Positions 20,993 through 30,101 of a stretch of DNA of 64,000 nucleotides are shown here, one piece after another. The stretch comes from Wenzhouxiangella sp042310355 (GTDB lineage: Bacteria > Pseudomonadota > Gammaproteobacteria > Xanthomonadales > Wenzhouxiangellaceae), in NCBI RefSeq assembly GCF_042310355.1, contig NZ_JBHJMR010000010.1:1-64000 (forward strand). The letters run 5' to 3'. The translations under genes and the position numbers were made by a program. How positions within the stretch are numbered: position 1 is the stretch's first letter; each line of letters starts with the position of its first letter. The notes beneath the pieces are model-generated. The model ran no database searches and was not told the origin of the DNA. It saw only the letters and a program-made list of their open reading frames with translations.

Positions 20993-22126
20993 ATGAACCT
21001 CGCAAACTTCATCCACGACCCGATAACTGACCGGCCGGCCAGTTTGCAGTCTGCGGCCCGGCGCCTATTCTCCATCCTCGCCCTGATCGGACTGATTGCG
21101 GGCACCGCCGCCTGCTCCGGCGAGCCGGACGCGCAAGGGCAGCCGCCCGAGTCCGGGCAAGCGGTTCGCGTCGCCGCCATCGAGGACGGCAAGCCGCCCG
21201 TGCGGCTTCGCCTGCCGGGTGTGACCCGCTCGGTCGAGCGCGCCGACCTGGCCTTCCTGCACAGCGGCCTGCTGGCCGAACGCCTGGTGCAGCGCGGCGA
21301 ACCGGTCAGCGCGGGACAGGCCCTGGCCATCCTGAACAACCCGGCGCTGATGCCCGGCGTAACGGGTGCCGAGGCCCGGGTTCGGGAGCTCGACGAGCAG
21401 TTCGAGCGCCTCGAACGCGAAACCCAGCGCCTGACCAACCTGCACGAACGCGGCCTGATATCGACCGACGAGCTCGACCGGGTGCGCGCCCAGCGCAACG
21501 CCACCCGCCAGGCGCGCAGCCAGGCCCAGGCCAGCCTGGATGAGGCGCGCGAGCAGCTCGCTGAAGCCACCATCCGCGCGCCCTTCGCCGGGCGCGTGGT
21601 CGCCCTGCCGGTCGAACCGGGCCAATTCGTCAGTCCCGGCCAGACGATCCTGTCGATCAGCGCGCCCGAGCAGCTCGAAGTGGCCGTCGATCTTTCGGCC
21701 CGCCAGGCCCAATCGATTGACGTGGACCAGTCCGTATCGGTGCGCCGGCTCGCCGGCGGGCCGCAACTGAGCGGAAGAATCCGGGAGATCGGCCTGCCCG
21801 CTCCCGGGCGGGCCGCCACCGCCGTCGTCGAATTGCCCGAGACCGCCTGGCCCGACTGGTCGCCGGGACAGGCCGTGCATGTCGAGCTGTCCTGGACCAA
21901 CGGCGAGCGACTGACCGTGCCCCTCGATGCCCTGATCGACACCGGTGAAGGCCTGCCGCACGTTTTCCGGCTGAGCGACGATCGCGCCGAACTGGTCAGC
22001 GTCATCCCGGGTGAACTCGACGGCGGGCGCGTGCGCGTCGACGGGGAACTCGAGCCCGGCGACGAGGTGGTCATTGCCGGGCACGGCCAGTTGCTCGACG
22101 GCGAGCGGGTGCGGGTGCTGCGATGA
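20993..22126 (+). CDS. RND efflux periplasmic adaptor lipoprotein (membrane fusion protein)
   Basis: The 377-residue adaptor links the inner membrane pump to an outer membrane channel. It has a lipoprotein-type signal ending in IAGTAACSG, a barrel/lipoyl region (VTRSVERADLAFLHSGLLAE and GEPVSAGQALAIL), a coiled-coil hairpin (REQFERLERETQR to LDEAREQLAEA, about 120-190), the second lipoyl half (ATIRAPFAGRVVALPVEPGQ) and a beta-barrel domain. From the ATG at 20993 the N-region before the hydrophobic core is unusually long. It also includes a TetR operator (21028-21043) within the coding sequence. A TTG at 21044 directly after the operator would give a normal-length signal peptide. It overlaps the pump gene by ATGA. 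Confidence 0.9.
   Translation: MNLANFIHDPITDRPASLQSAARRLFSILALIGLIAGTAACSGEPDAQGQPPESGQAVRVAAIEDGKPPVRLRLPGVTRSVERADLAFLHSGLLAERLVQRGEPVSAGQALAILNNPALMPGVTGAEARVRELDEQFERLERETQRLTNLHERGLISTDELDRVRAQRNATRQARSQAQASLDEAREQLAEATIRAPFAGRVVALPVEPGQFVSPGQTILSISAPEQLEVAVDLSARQAQSIDVDQSVSVRRLAGGPQLSGRIREIGLPAPGRAATAVVELPETAWPDWSPGQAVHVELSWTNGERLTVPLDALIDTGEGLPHVFRLSDDRAELVSVIPGELDGGRVRVDGELEPGDEVVIAGHGQLLDGERVRVLR
21028..21043 (+). promoter_or_regulatory. Second TetR operator at the start of the adaptor gene
   Basis: TGACCGGCCGGCCAGT matches the operator at 20319-20334 (TGACCGGTCGGTCAGT) at 14 of 16 positions, and both are near-perfect dyads. It lies inside the first codons of the adaptor frame. It may block a local promoter or act as a roadblock to read-through from the tetR promoter. 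Confidence 0.65.
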
Positions 22127-25100
22127 AGTTCATGCAGACCGCACTGCATCGGCGGCGCTTGATCCTCACCGGCGTGGTGATGCTGTCGGTGATCGGCCTG
22201 GCCGCCTGGCTGGGCATGGACCGCCAGGAAGACCCCTTCTTTCCCTTTCGCTACGGCAATGTCCAGGTGAGCTGGCCGGGCGCGGAGCCGGCCGAGATCG
22301 AGCGCCTCGTGCTCGACCCGCTGGAGGAAGAAATCGCCGGCGTCGAGGAAGTCAACGAAATTCGCGGCACCGCCCGGCTGGGCTTCGCCCACCTGATCGT
22401 GGGCATGCACCAGCACGTCTACGACACCGACGCGGTCTGGGACCGCATTCGCGTGGCCGTCGAGCGCGCCGAGCAGCGCTTTCCCGACGGCGCCGGCCCG
22501 GCCGCCATCGAGGATCGCTCGATGGAAACCCACGGCATCGTCCTGGCCGTCACCGGCTCCGACGACCTGCTGGAACTGCTCGATGCCGCACGCGAGCTCA
22601 AGCGCGAGCTGTTCCGCATCCCCAACGTCGGTCGCATCGACCTGCTCGCCCATCCGGGAGAACAGCTGGTGGTGCGCCTCGACGACGCGCAGGGCATGGC
22701 CGCCGGCATCGACATGCAGTCCCTGGCCGATCAGCTCACCGAGCGCAACCGGGTGATGCCCGGCGGCACGCTGGCCAGCGGCGGGCGCAGCCTGATCCTG
22801 CGCCCGCAAACCGACTTCAACGACATCGCCGCACTCGCCGAGACGCCGATTCGCACCCAATCCGGCCAGATCGTGCCGCTGAGCGAGATCGCCAGCATCG
22901 AGCTCGGCCCCGAAGAACCGGCGGTCGAGCGCATGTGGTTCAACGGCGAGCCGGCCATCGGACTCGGCATCGTCATCCCGGAGAACCGTCTCAACGCCGT
23001 GAAGTTCGGCCGCGATGCGCGCGCGATCGTCGACGAGCTCCGCCCGGACTACGCGCCGCTGGAGATTCGCGAGATGTTCTACCAGCCGCTGTGGGTGGAA
23101 AAGCGCATCGCCGAACTCGGCCGATCGCTGCTGATCGGCGTGGGCGTGGTGGCCATCGTTCTGCTGCTGACCATGGGGCCCCGCCTGGGTTTCGTGGTGG
23201 CCACGCTCCTGCCCGTGGTCACCCTCAGCGGCCTGGCTGTCTACGCGATGGGCGGCGGCGTGCTGCACCAGATGGCGATCGCCGGCATGGTCATCGCCCT
23301 GGGCATGCTGGTCGACAACGCCATCGTGATGGTCGAGAACCTGCAGTGGCATCTCGACCGCGGCAAGGGCCGGACCCAGGCGGCCGTTGCCTCCGTGGCC
23401 GACCTGGCCGGTCCGCTGGCGGCCGCCACCGGCACCACCCTGGCGGCTTTCACGCCGCTGCTGCTGTCGACCGGCGACACCGCCGACTTCACGCGCGGCA
23501 TTCCGATCATGGTGATGCTGATCCTGGTCGTGAGCTACCTCTATGCCGTGCTGGTCACCCCGGCGGTCGCCGCCGCGGTGCTCAAGCCCGGCGAGGGCAA
23601 CACCTCGGCCGGTCTCGAGAATGTGGGCCGGCGCCTCGGCCATATCGCCGTGACCCGGCCCTGGCCGGTAATGGCCGTCACCGCCCTGCTGGTAATCGGC
23701 GCGCTCGGCATCAGCGGCTTCATGCAGCGCGATTTCTTCCCCAGCACCGACCGTAACCAGCTCATCGTCGACCTGTATTTCGCCGAAGGCACGCGGCTGG
23801 AGCACACCGCGCTGAAGGCCAGCGACCTGGCTGCCTCCATGGAGGGCATCGACGGCGTACAGGCCGTCCATCACTTCGCCGGCTTTAGCGGCCCGCGCTT
23901 TTTCTACAACCTGATCGAGATTCCGCGCTCACCGCACCTGGCGCGCCTGGTCGTGGTCACCGACGACGACTCCCGGCTTCCGGCCGTGATGGACTGGATC
24001 GACCGCTTCGTGCCCGAACGCGTTCCCGATGCCCAGGTCGTCGCCCACCGGCTCGGCCAGGGCCCGCCCGTGGACGCGCCCATCGAGGTGCTGCTCTACG
24101 GCGAGGACCCCGCCGAGCTGGCACGCGCCAGCCGGCAGGTCATGGCCGAGGTGCGCACCACGCCCGGCGCACGCGACGTGCGCCACAAGCTCGGCGACGG
24201 CATGCCCACGCTGACCTTCACCATCGACGACGCCGAAGCGGCACGCCACGGCATCAACCGCTCCGACATCGCCCGCGTGCTTGCCCAGGCCAGCTTCGGC
24301 ACGCGGATCTCGACCTGGCGGGAGGGCCGCGAACCGGTGCCGATCCGCTTGCGAAGCCCCGAGGGCGAGGGAATGCCCGAGCGCGCACTGGCCGGGCTGC
24401 AGGTCCCCACCGCCGAAGGTCCGGTTGCGCTGGATCAGTTCGTGCAGGTGGAGTTGGGCCTGGAGCCGGCCGTGATTCACCACCGCGACCTGCAGCGCAT
24501 GACCTCGGTGCTGGCCGAGACGACCGAAGCGGTGACCTACAACGAAGTGGTGAGTGACCTGCAGCCCCGGCTCGACGAACTCGAGCTTCCGTCCGGCGTG
24601 CGCATGGAACAGGGCGGCTCGGCGGCCGAGGCCGACAGCGCCAACAGCGCGCTGTTCAGCTCGCTGCCGATCGGCGTCGTGATGTTGATCGGCTTCCTGC
24701 TGTGGCAGTTCAACTCCTTCCGCCTGGTCGGGCTGGTGCTTCTGACGGTGCCCCTGGCGGCCATCGGCGTGGTGCCGGGCCTGATCCTCTCGGGCCAGCC
24801 GTTCAGCTTTACCGCCATGCTGGGCGTGGTCGCCCTGATCGGCATCGTCGTCAACAACGCCATCGTCCTCATCGACGTCATCCAGACCAACCGCGGCGAA
24901 GGCCTGACGGTAGAGCAGTCCGTCGCCGGCGCCGTGGGCCGCCGGATCCGGCCGATCCTGCTGACCACGGCGACGACCATCGTCGGCCTGCTGCCGCTGA
25001 CCTTTACCCAGTCAACGCTGTGGCCGCCGTTAGCCTGGGCCATCATTTCCGGCCTGCTGGCCGCGACCCTGCTGACCCTGGTGGTGATTCCCGCCGCCTA

Positions 25101-25128
25101 CCGACTGATCGAGTCCGAGAACAGGTAG
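22123..25128 (+). CDS. RND multidrug efflux permease (AcrB/HAE1-like)
   Basis: The 1001-residue inner membrane pump has the two repeated halves of RND transporters. Each half has one N-terminal transmembrane helix, a large periplasmic loop and a bundle of helices. The substrate-domain opening is typical (DPFFPFRYGNVQVSWPGA, EVNEIRGTARLGFAHL). In the proton-relay helices the fourth helix reads GMLVDNAIVMVEN, with one Asp where AcrB has two. The equivalent of the AcrB Lys940 region reads GIVVNNAIVLIDV, without the lysine. This places it in an RND subgroup with a modified relay. It is translationally coupled to the adaptor. No outer membrane channel gene follows, so a TolC-like protein encoded elsewhere is presumably used. 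Confidence 0.92.
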   Translation: MKFMQTALHRRRLILTGVVMLSVIGLAAWLGMDRQEDPFFPFRYGNVQVSWPGAEPAEIERLVLDPLEEEIAGVEEVNEIRGTARLGFAHLIVGMHQHVYDTDAVWDRIRVAVERAEQRFPDGAGPAAIEDRSMETHGIVLAVTGSDDLLELLDAARELKRELFRIPNVGRIDLLAHPGEQLVVRLDDAQGMAAGIDMQSLADQLTERNRVMPGGTLASGGRSLILRPQTDFNDIAALAETPIRTQSGQIVPLSEIASIELGPEEPAVERMWFNGEPAIGLGIVIPENRLNAVKFGRDARAIVDELRPDYAPLEIREMFYQPLWVEKRIAELGRSLLIGVGVVAIVLLLTMGPRLGFVVATLLPVVTLSGLAVYAMGGGVLHQMAIAGMVIALGMLVDNAIVMVENLQWHLDRGKGRTQAAVASVADLAGPLAAATGTTLAAFTPLLLSTGDTADFTRGIPIMVMLILVVSYLYAVLVTPAVAAAVLKPGEGNTSAGLENVGRRLGHIAVTRPWPVMAVTALLVIGALGISGFMQRDFFPSTDRNQLIVDLYFAEGTRLEHTALKASDLAASMEGIDGVQAVHHFAGFSGPRFFYNLIEIPRSPHLARLVVVTDDDSRLPAVMDWIDRFVPERVPDAQVVAHRLGQGPPVDAPIEVLLYGEDPAELARASRQVMAEVRTTPGARDVRHKLGDGMPTLTFTIDDAEAARHGINRSDIARVLAQASFGTRISTWREGREPVPIRLRSPEGEGMPERALAGLQVPTAEGPVALDQFVQVELGLEPAVIHHRDLQRMTSVLAETTEAVTYNEVVSDLQPRLDELELPSGVRMEQGGSAAEADSANSALFSSLPIGVVMLIGFLLWQFNSFRLVGLVLLTVPLAAIGVVPGLILSGQPFSFTAMLGVVALIGIVVNNAIVLIDVIQTNRGEGLTVEQSVAGAVGRRIRPILLTTATTIVGLLPLTFTQSTLWPPLAWAIISGLLAATLLTLVVIPAAYRLIESENR

Positions 25129-25140
25129 GCGGCGGCGAGA

Positions 25141-25539
25141 CTATTCGACGAAACTCAGGGAGCGCTGGATGTCATTGACCAGGTTGGTCATCCAGCTATT
25201 GAAATTGCCGTGGATGCGCTCTTCACCCTCGACGACCTCGTACTCGAGGTTGCGCGAATCCACGTACTCGAGCGTCACCGAGTCCGCGTCGTAGCGAATG
25301 TCGATCCGCGCGAAGTGGGCGCGCACGTTCAGATCGGCCACGATACGACCGTCACTGCGTTCGGCAACCGCCCAACCCCGCGTGCGCAGGGCGTCGATCA
25401 CCGCGTCTTCAACATCCCCGGCATCCGCCGCGGCCGGCACGCTGACCTGGCGCGGGCTTTCCAGCACGGGAGCCGTGGTGGCACAGCCGATCAGCCAGAA
25501 CATCACCACAAAGAGCAACAGCAGGTTTCGCTTGGACAT
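25141..25539 (-). CDS. Small predicted lipoprotein, unknown function
   Basis: The 132-residue protein has a lipoprotein signal, MSKRNLLLLFVVMFWLIGC, with lipidation at Cys19. The mature part has one alpha/beta domain: DVEDAVIDALRTRGWAVAER, then DGRIVADLNVRAHFARIDI, SVTLEYVDSRNLEYE and a C-terminal NFNSWMTNLVNDI helix. The layout recalls small periplasmic domains of envelope lipoproteins, but I cannot name the family. The gene is convergent with the RND pump gene, 12 bases away. GGAGG precedes the ATG. It may be transcribed separately from the hybrid regulator gene upstream on the same strand. Confidence 0.7.
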   Translation of the reverse strand: MSKRNLLLLFVVMFWLIGCATTAPVLESPRQVSVPAAADAGDVEDAVIDALRTRGWAVAERSDGRIVADLNVRAHFARIDIRYDADSVTLEYVDSRNLEYEVVEGEERIHGNFNSWMTNLVNDIQRSLSFVE

Positions 25540-25716
25540 CAGTTTGCCTCCTGAACATGATTTGCAATAAAACTACGGATTCCGACCATCGATCCCGACA
25601 GCAACGCCCGGAGTCGAGTGCAGCCAGTCGACCCGTAGTCGCCGGTCGAGGCAGAAACACACTCCTCGGAGAATAGACTGAGCGGAAGGCCGTGGTCTCG
25701 TCACGGACTTCAACCC

Positions 25717-25757
25717 TCCGATACTGACCATCTCGGTTGACCGGGCCGAGTATCGGA
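25717..25757. repeat. Inverted repeat after the hybrid sensor gene
   Basis: The arms TCCGATACT and AGTATCGGA are perfect, with 23 bases between them, in the 241-base gap between the hybrid regulator and the lipoprotein gene. It lies 24 bases past the regulator stop codon and could be a terminator hairpin without a T-run, or an operator for the lipoprotein gene. Confidence 0.45.
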
Positions 25758-25780
25758 AACGTTGATTCTGGATAAACGTA

Positions 25781-28700
25781 TCAAACCGAATGCTGGCTTG
25801 CATACTCCGACGGCGTGGTGCCGAAATACTCCCGGAAGCGGCGCGTGAAATGGGACACGCTGGCAAAGCCCACCGCATAAGCCACTTCACTGACATTGCC
25901 CCGGCGACGTTCGAGCAAATAAGCGGCCTCGCGCAGGCGCAGGTTACGAACGAAAGTCGCCGGTGGCGGCAGGCCGGCCTTGTTCATGGCGCGCTTGAGC
26001 CGGCTGCGGCTCATGTGAAGCGCCTCGGCCAGATGCTGGACATCGAGCGTTTCATCGTCCAGGCGGGTCAGCACCAGGCGCTCCAGCCGGGCGGTCAGGT
26101 CCGGCGTGTCCTCATCGCTCTCGGCGAGCCGCGCCCGATCGACGCGCTCGATGCGCAGCTGCTCGCGCAACCGGCGGGCGAAACCCAGCATGCGCCGCAC
26201 ACGCGCCTGGAGAATCTCGGGTGCAAACGGCTTGGTCAGGTAGTCGACCGCACCGGATGCCAGCCCCTCCAGTTCATCCTCGGTCGTGGTCCGGGCGGTG
26301 AGCAGGATGACCGGCAGGGCACGCGTGGCCGGTTCGCTGGCGAGGTGCCGCGCGAGTTCGATGCCATCCATGGTCGGCATCATGATGTCGGAGACGATCA
26401 CGTCGGGCAGTTCGCGCCGGGCCGTCTCCAGGCCGGCAAGGCCATTGTCGGCGGCCAGCACCCGGTAGTCGGCCGCCAGGCAGTCAATCACGAAATCGCG
26501 CACCCCTGCCTCGTCTTCCACAACCAGAACGGTCGTGCGCTCCTCGTCGGGCAGGACCGGAACACCACCGCTGGGGGTCAGTTCCGGCGTCGGCTCGGGT
26601 TCGCCGGATGCGCCCTCCTGCCAGCGCTCGACTTCCACTGGCAGGACCATCTTGAATACACTGCCCCGCCCCATCGAGCTACGGACGGTGAGATCACCGC
26701 CGTGCAGGTGGGCGAGTTCGCGCGCCAGCGCCAGGCCGATACCGGAACCGGCGCCTTCGTGATCGGCGGTGTAGAAGCGATCGAACAATTTGTCGAGCCG
26801 CTCGGGTGGAATGCCGGGGCCCTCGTCGGCCACGCTGGCGACCACCCCGCCCGTGACCGTTCGCAGGCTCAGCGCGACGCGACCACCGTCGGGCGAATGA
26901 CGCAGCGCGTTGCCCAGCAGATTGGCCAGGATCTTGTCGAGCGCGTCGTGATCGAACTCGCAGACACACACTGAATCCGCCGCCGGACCGATCAGCTGCA
27001 TATCCCGCTGTCCCGCCATGGGCGTGAATCGTCCGATGAGTTCACGGCAGAGTGCGGCCAGGTCGCCACCGGCCGTCTTCAGGGGGCGATAGCCGGCTTC
27101 CAGCCGCGACAGCGCCTGGATCTGGTTGACCAGGTCGAGCAGCCGTTCGCCATTGTCACGGATGGCACGCAGTTTGTCCTTGACCCTGGCCGGCTCCATG
27201 GCCGGAAACTGTTCCAGGGTCTGTCCGGCCGGACCGACGATCAGGGTCAGCGGGGTGCGCAGTTCGTGGCTCAGGTTGGTGAAAAAACGCGATTTGGCCG
27301 CGTCCAGTTCGCGCAAACGATCAGCCTGGCGGGCCACCTCGGCCAGGGCCTGACTGGTCGCTTCCTGCTCGCGATGCAGGTCTCTGGTGCGTTCATCGAC
27401 CTCGCGCTCGAGCTGCTCGGAATGCGCCTTGAGGCCGGCCAGGCGCCAGCGCCAGCCCGCAACCACCAGGCCCGCCAGCATCAGCACGACCAGCGCCAGA
27501 AACCACGGCTGCTCGTAGTAGCGCGCCGCCGCTTGCACCGTCATCGTCGCCGGCTGCTCGCTCCAGACACCATCGGCGCTGGCGGCCATGACCTCGAACC
27601 GGTACTCGCCGGCCGGCAGATTGGTATAGAAGGCTTCGCGCCGCCGCCCGGCCTCCTGCCAGTCGTCGTACCCGGCCAGGCGATAACGAAAACGTGCGCG
27701 TTCGCCGTGACGGAACAGCGCCGCACCATAGCTCACCGCCAGGTCGCGCCGGCCGGCCGGCAGTTGGACTTCCGCGGGCTGGACCCGGCGTTGATCTTCA
27801 CCGAACCGCGCGCTTTCAATCACCACCTGCGGCGGCCGCGCGTCCCGTTCCACACGAGTGGTATCGATATGCACCAGTCCGGCCTGGCCCGGTAGCCACA
27901 GGCCTCCATCGTCGTCGAGCAGGCCTGAATTGTGGGCGCCACCATTGCCCTCGCGACTGAGCAGGCCGTCCGCTTCGCCATAGCCGACCACCGGCAGGCG
28001 CTCGTCCGAGCCGGGCGGGTAGCTATCCAGTCGCTCGCGTTCGATCCAGAATATGCCGCGGTTGCTGTTCATCCACAACCGCCCCCGGTCATCCTCCCCG
28101 ACATAGTGGATGACGTTGTCCCACAGGCCCTCCTGCGGACCGAACTGGCGCTGGCCGATGATTACCGGCGCGCCCTCGCCCCGGGAGTCATCCAGCTCCA
28201 GGCGCAGCAGCCCCTGGTCTTCCGTACCGACCCAGAGCACGCCCAGGTCGTCCTCGTACAGACTGCGAATCAGCCGTTCGTCGCCGGAGGATTCGCCGGC
28301 GACCTCGTGCAATTGTCCGTCGCGCCAGAGAAACAGCCCGGCACCGTTGCTTCCGAACCAGATGGAGCCGTCGTCGCGCTCGAGTCCGGCCCGGATGGTG
28401 GCTGCCGGCGAGGCCTCGATGCGGCGCGTGCGTCCGTTCTCATGGCGATACAGGCCGGCGCCCGCACCGATCCAGATCGTCCCCGAGCGATCCTGCATCA
28501 GAAGTCGGATCTCGCGCCCGGGCCCGTCGGTGGCCACCAGCTCAGGTGGCAGGTCGGTCAGGTCGCAGGAATCGTCCGACAGGCGTCGGCACAACAGGGT
28601 GCCGCCGTGCCAGAGTCGGCCATCGCGATCCTCGAGAATGGCCCAGATACTGCCGTCGTCGGCTTCCAGGCCGGTCTCGGGATACTGCCGGATTCGCCCG

Positions 28701-29917
28701 TCCTCGACCACCATCAAACCACTGCGCACACCGCCAAGCCAGATCCTGTCCGGATCTGTCGGGGACGGCGCCACGGCATACAGGTTCCTTCCCGCCGCGG
28801 GCAGCATGTCGGCAAAAACCCGGCCGATCCGGCGGTGCAGCTGCACCACGCCGCCGCCGTTCGTGGCCAGCCACACGGTGCCATCCCCGGCAACTTCGAA
28901 TCCGTTGATCTTGTGTTCGAGTTCCGCAACCCGCTCACCGCCGAGATACACGCTCCTGCCATGGGCCAGCCAGACATCCTCGTCTTCCCCCACACGGGTA
29001 AACCCCGGGATCCAGCCACTTACATCTGCGGCGGGCAATACCGATCTGAACGCTTCGTCATCCAGGGTGAACACCCCTTCTTCGGTGCGTGCCCAGGGGC
29101 GGCCCCGAACGACTTCGAGACGTCCCCAGGTCAGCCCCGATCGCCCGGTCTCCGACCAGGTTCTCAGCGTGTGCCGCCTGCCATCGTCGATACGGTGCAC
29201 ACCTTCGCCATCGAGGACCCAGACCGAGCCGTCAAGGTAATGAACCGAGGCCATGGTCGGCGGTTGTTCAAGGATCGGGGAAACAGGCTCGACCCCCTCG
29301 TCTTTACAGCGCAACAGACCCGAGTCGGCTGTGGCCAGAAACGCCGTCCCGCCCGGCCCCGGCGCCAGATCCTGAATGCGCACCGATTCATCGACGCGGC
29401 AAACCGCTTCGAGCGCGCCGTCCCGGGCCAGGAATACGCCCCGGGATGTGCCCAGCCACAGCCGACCACGCTGGTCGATCCGGTGGGCCAGCACCGCGCC
29501 CAGGGACTGTGCCGTATCCTCATCGAGCGCACTCACCCGACCTTCGCGCACCCGGCCGATGCGCTGGTTCTCGGCAAACAACCACAGCACGCCGTCGGCA
29601 TCCACGGCCAGGTCGATCAGGCGATTGGAGGGCAGTTCAGGATGCGTGTCGGTGCGATAGCGCTCGAGATTGACCCCGTCATAGCGCGCCAGGCCGTCCC
29701 AGGTGGCCACCCATAAATAGCCCTGGGGACCGATCCGGACCGCATTGGTCGCGTTGACCGGCAAACCGTCGGCCACGGTCAGCGTGCTCGTCACGTAGTC
29801 CGGGTCCACCTCCGCAGCGGCGCTGGCCGCCAGCCACAGCGACATCACAAACCCCACCAGTTGCAATGGAGATCGCACAGAAATGTCAGCCGGACGGACC
29901 ATGGTGCCCCAGACCAT
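25781..29917 (-). CDS. Hybrid two-component regulator: propeller sensor, histidine kinase, receiver and AraC domain
   Basis: The 1378-residue single-protein signalling system carries all parts in one chain. After an export/anchor segment (VGFVMSLWLAASAAAEVD) comes a periplasmic sensor of about 14 Reg_prop propeller repeats (DGYLWVATWDGLARYDG-like, residues about 45-700). A Y_Y_Y domain (about 739-795) and a transmembrane helix (about 802-830) follow. The HisKA domain has FFTNLSHELRTPLTL (His near 885), and the ATPase domain has NLLGNALRH and DEGPGIPPERL. The receiver has DIMMPTMDG with Asp near 1176. A C-terminal AraC helix-turn-helix spans about 1275-1378. This build is the HTCS type best known from polysaccharide-use loci of Bacteroidetes. 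It is divergent from the beta-helix array, its likely target. The ATG at 29902 is an alternative start. Confidence 0.93.
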   Translation of the reverse strand: MVWGTMVRPADISVRSPLQLVGFVMSLWLAASAAAEVDPDYVTSTLTVADGLPVNATNAVRIGPQGYLWVATWDGLARYDGVNLERYRTDTHPELPSNRLIDLAVDADGVLWLFAENQRIGRVREGRVSALDEDTAQSLGAVLAHRIDQRGRLWLGTSRGVFLARDGALEAVCRVDESVRIQDLAPGPGGTAFLATADSGLLRCKDEGVEPVSPILEQPPTMASVHYLDGSVWVLDGEGVHRIDDGRRHTLRTWSETGRSGLTWGRLEVVRGRPWARTEEGVFTLDDEAFRSVLPAADVSGWIPGFTRVGEDEDVWLAHGRSVYLGGERVAELEHKINGFEVAGDGTVWLATNGGGVVQLHRRIGRVFADMLPAAGRNLYAVAPSPTDPDRIWLGGVRSGLMVVEDGRIRQYPETGLEADDGSIWAILEDRDGRLWHGGTLLCRRLSDDSCDLTDLPPELVATDGPGREIRLLMQDRSGTIWIGAGAGLYRHENGRTRRIEASPAATIRAGLERDDGSIWFGSNGAGLFLWRDGQLHEVAGESSGDERLIRSLYEDDLGVLWVGTEDQGLLRLELDDSRGEGAPVIIGQRQFGPQEGLWDNVIHYVGEDDRGRLWMNSNRGIFWIERERLDSYPPGSDERLPVVGYGEADGLLSREGNGGAHNSGLLDDDGGLWLPGQAGLVHIDTTRVERDARPPQVVIESARFGEDQRRVQPAEVQLPAGRRDLAVSYGAALFRHGERARFRYRLAGYDDWQEAGRRREAFYTNLPAGEYRFEVMAASADGVWSEQPATMTVQAAARYYEQPWFLALVVLMLAGLVVAGWRWRLAGLKAHSEQLEREVDERTRDLHREQEATSQALAEVARQADRLRELDAAKSRFFTNLSHELRTPLTLIVGPAGQTLEQFPAMEPARVKDKLRAIRDNGERLLDLVNQIQALSRLEAGYRPLKTAGGDLAALCRELIGRFTPMAGQRDMQLIGPAADSVCVCEFDHDALDKILANLLGNALRHSPDGGRVALSLRTVTGGVVASVADEGPGIPPERLDKLFDRFYTADHEGAGSGIGLALARELAHLHGGDLTVRSSMGRGSVFKMVLPVEVERWQEGASGEPEPTPELTPSGGVPVLPDEERTTVLVVEDEAGVRDFVIDCLAADYRVLAADNGLAGLETARRELPDVIVSDIMMPTMDGIELARHLASEPATRALPVILLTARTTTEDELEGLASGAVDYLTKPFAPEILQARVRRMLGFARRLREQLRIERVDRARLAESDEDTPDLTARLERLVLTRLDDETLDVQHLAEALHMSRSRLKRAMNKAGLPPPATFVRNLRLREAAYLLERRRGNVSEVAYAVGFASVSHFTRRFREYFGTTPSEYASQHSV

Positions 29918-29949
29918 AGCGCCAATGAAAAGCGCCGACTACTCCTTTC

Positions 29950-30002
29950 GGTCCAAATGCTGTTCCATCTGGTCCGAATGCGCTCTGGACCAAACGGAAC
30001 AG
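29950..30002. promoter_or_regulatory. 43-bp symmetric dyad and direct repeats between the hybrid regulator and the beta-helix array
   Basis: The arms CTGTTCC(atc)TGGTCC and GGACCA(aac)GGAACAG, at 29960-29975 and 29987-30002, are mirror-symmetric with identical internal spacing around an 11-base centre. In addition GGTCC(A/G)AATGC occurs twice as a direct repeat, at 29950-29960 and 29971-29981, 21 bases (two helical turns) apart. This is the only marked structure in the 184-base divergent region and a good candidate operator for the AraC-type regulator. Confidence 0.6.
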
Positions 30003-30101
30003 GATTCGAGCTTTTCAGGCTAACGGCCTCCAGCCGCCAAAAGGCATGATCTGCCTCGAGAAACAGGGGGCATTGAATGACTGACGAGGCCGAGGGCGAC
30101 C

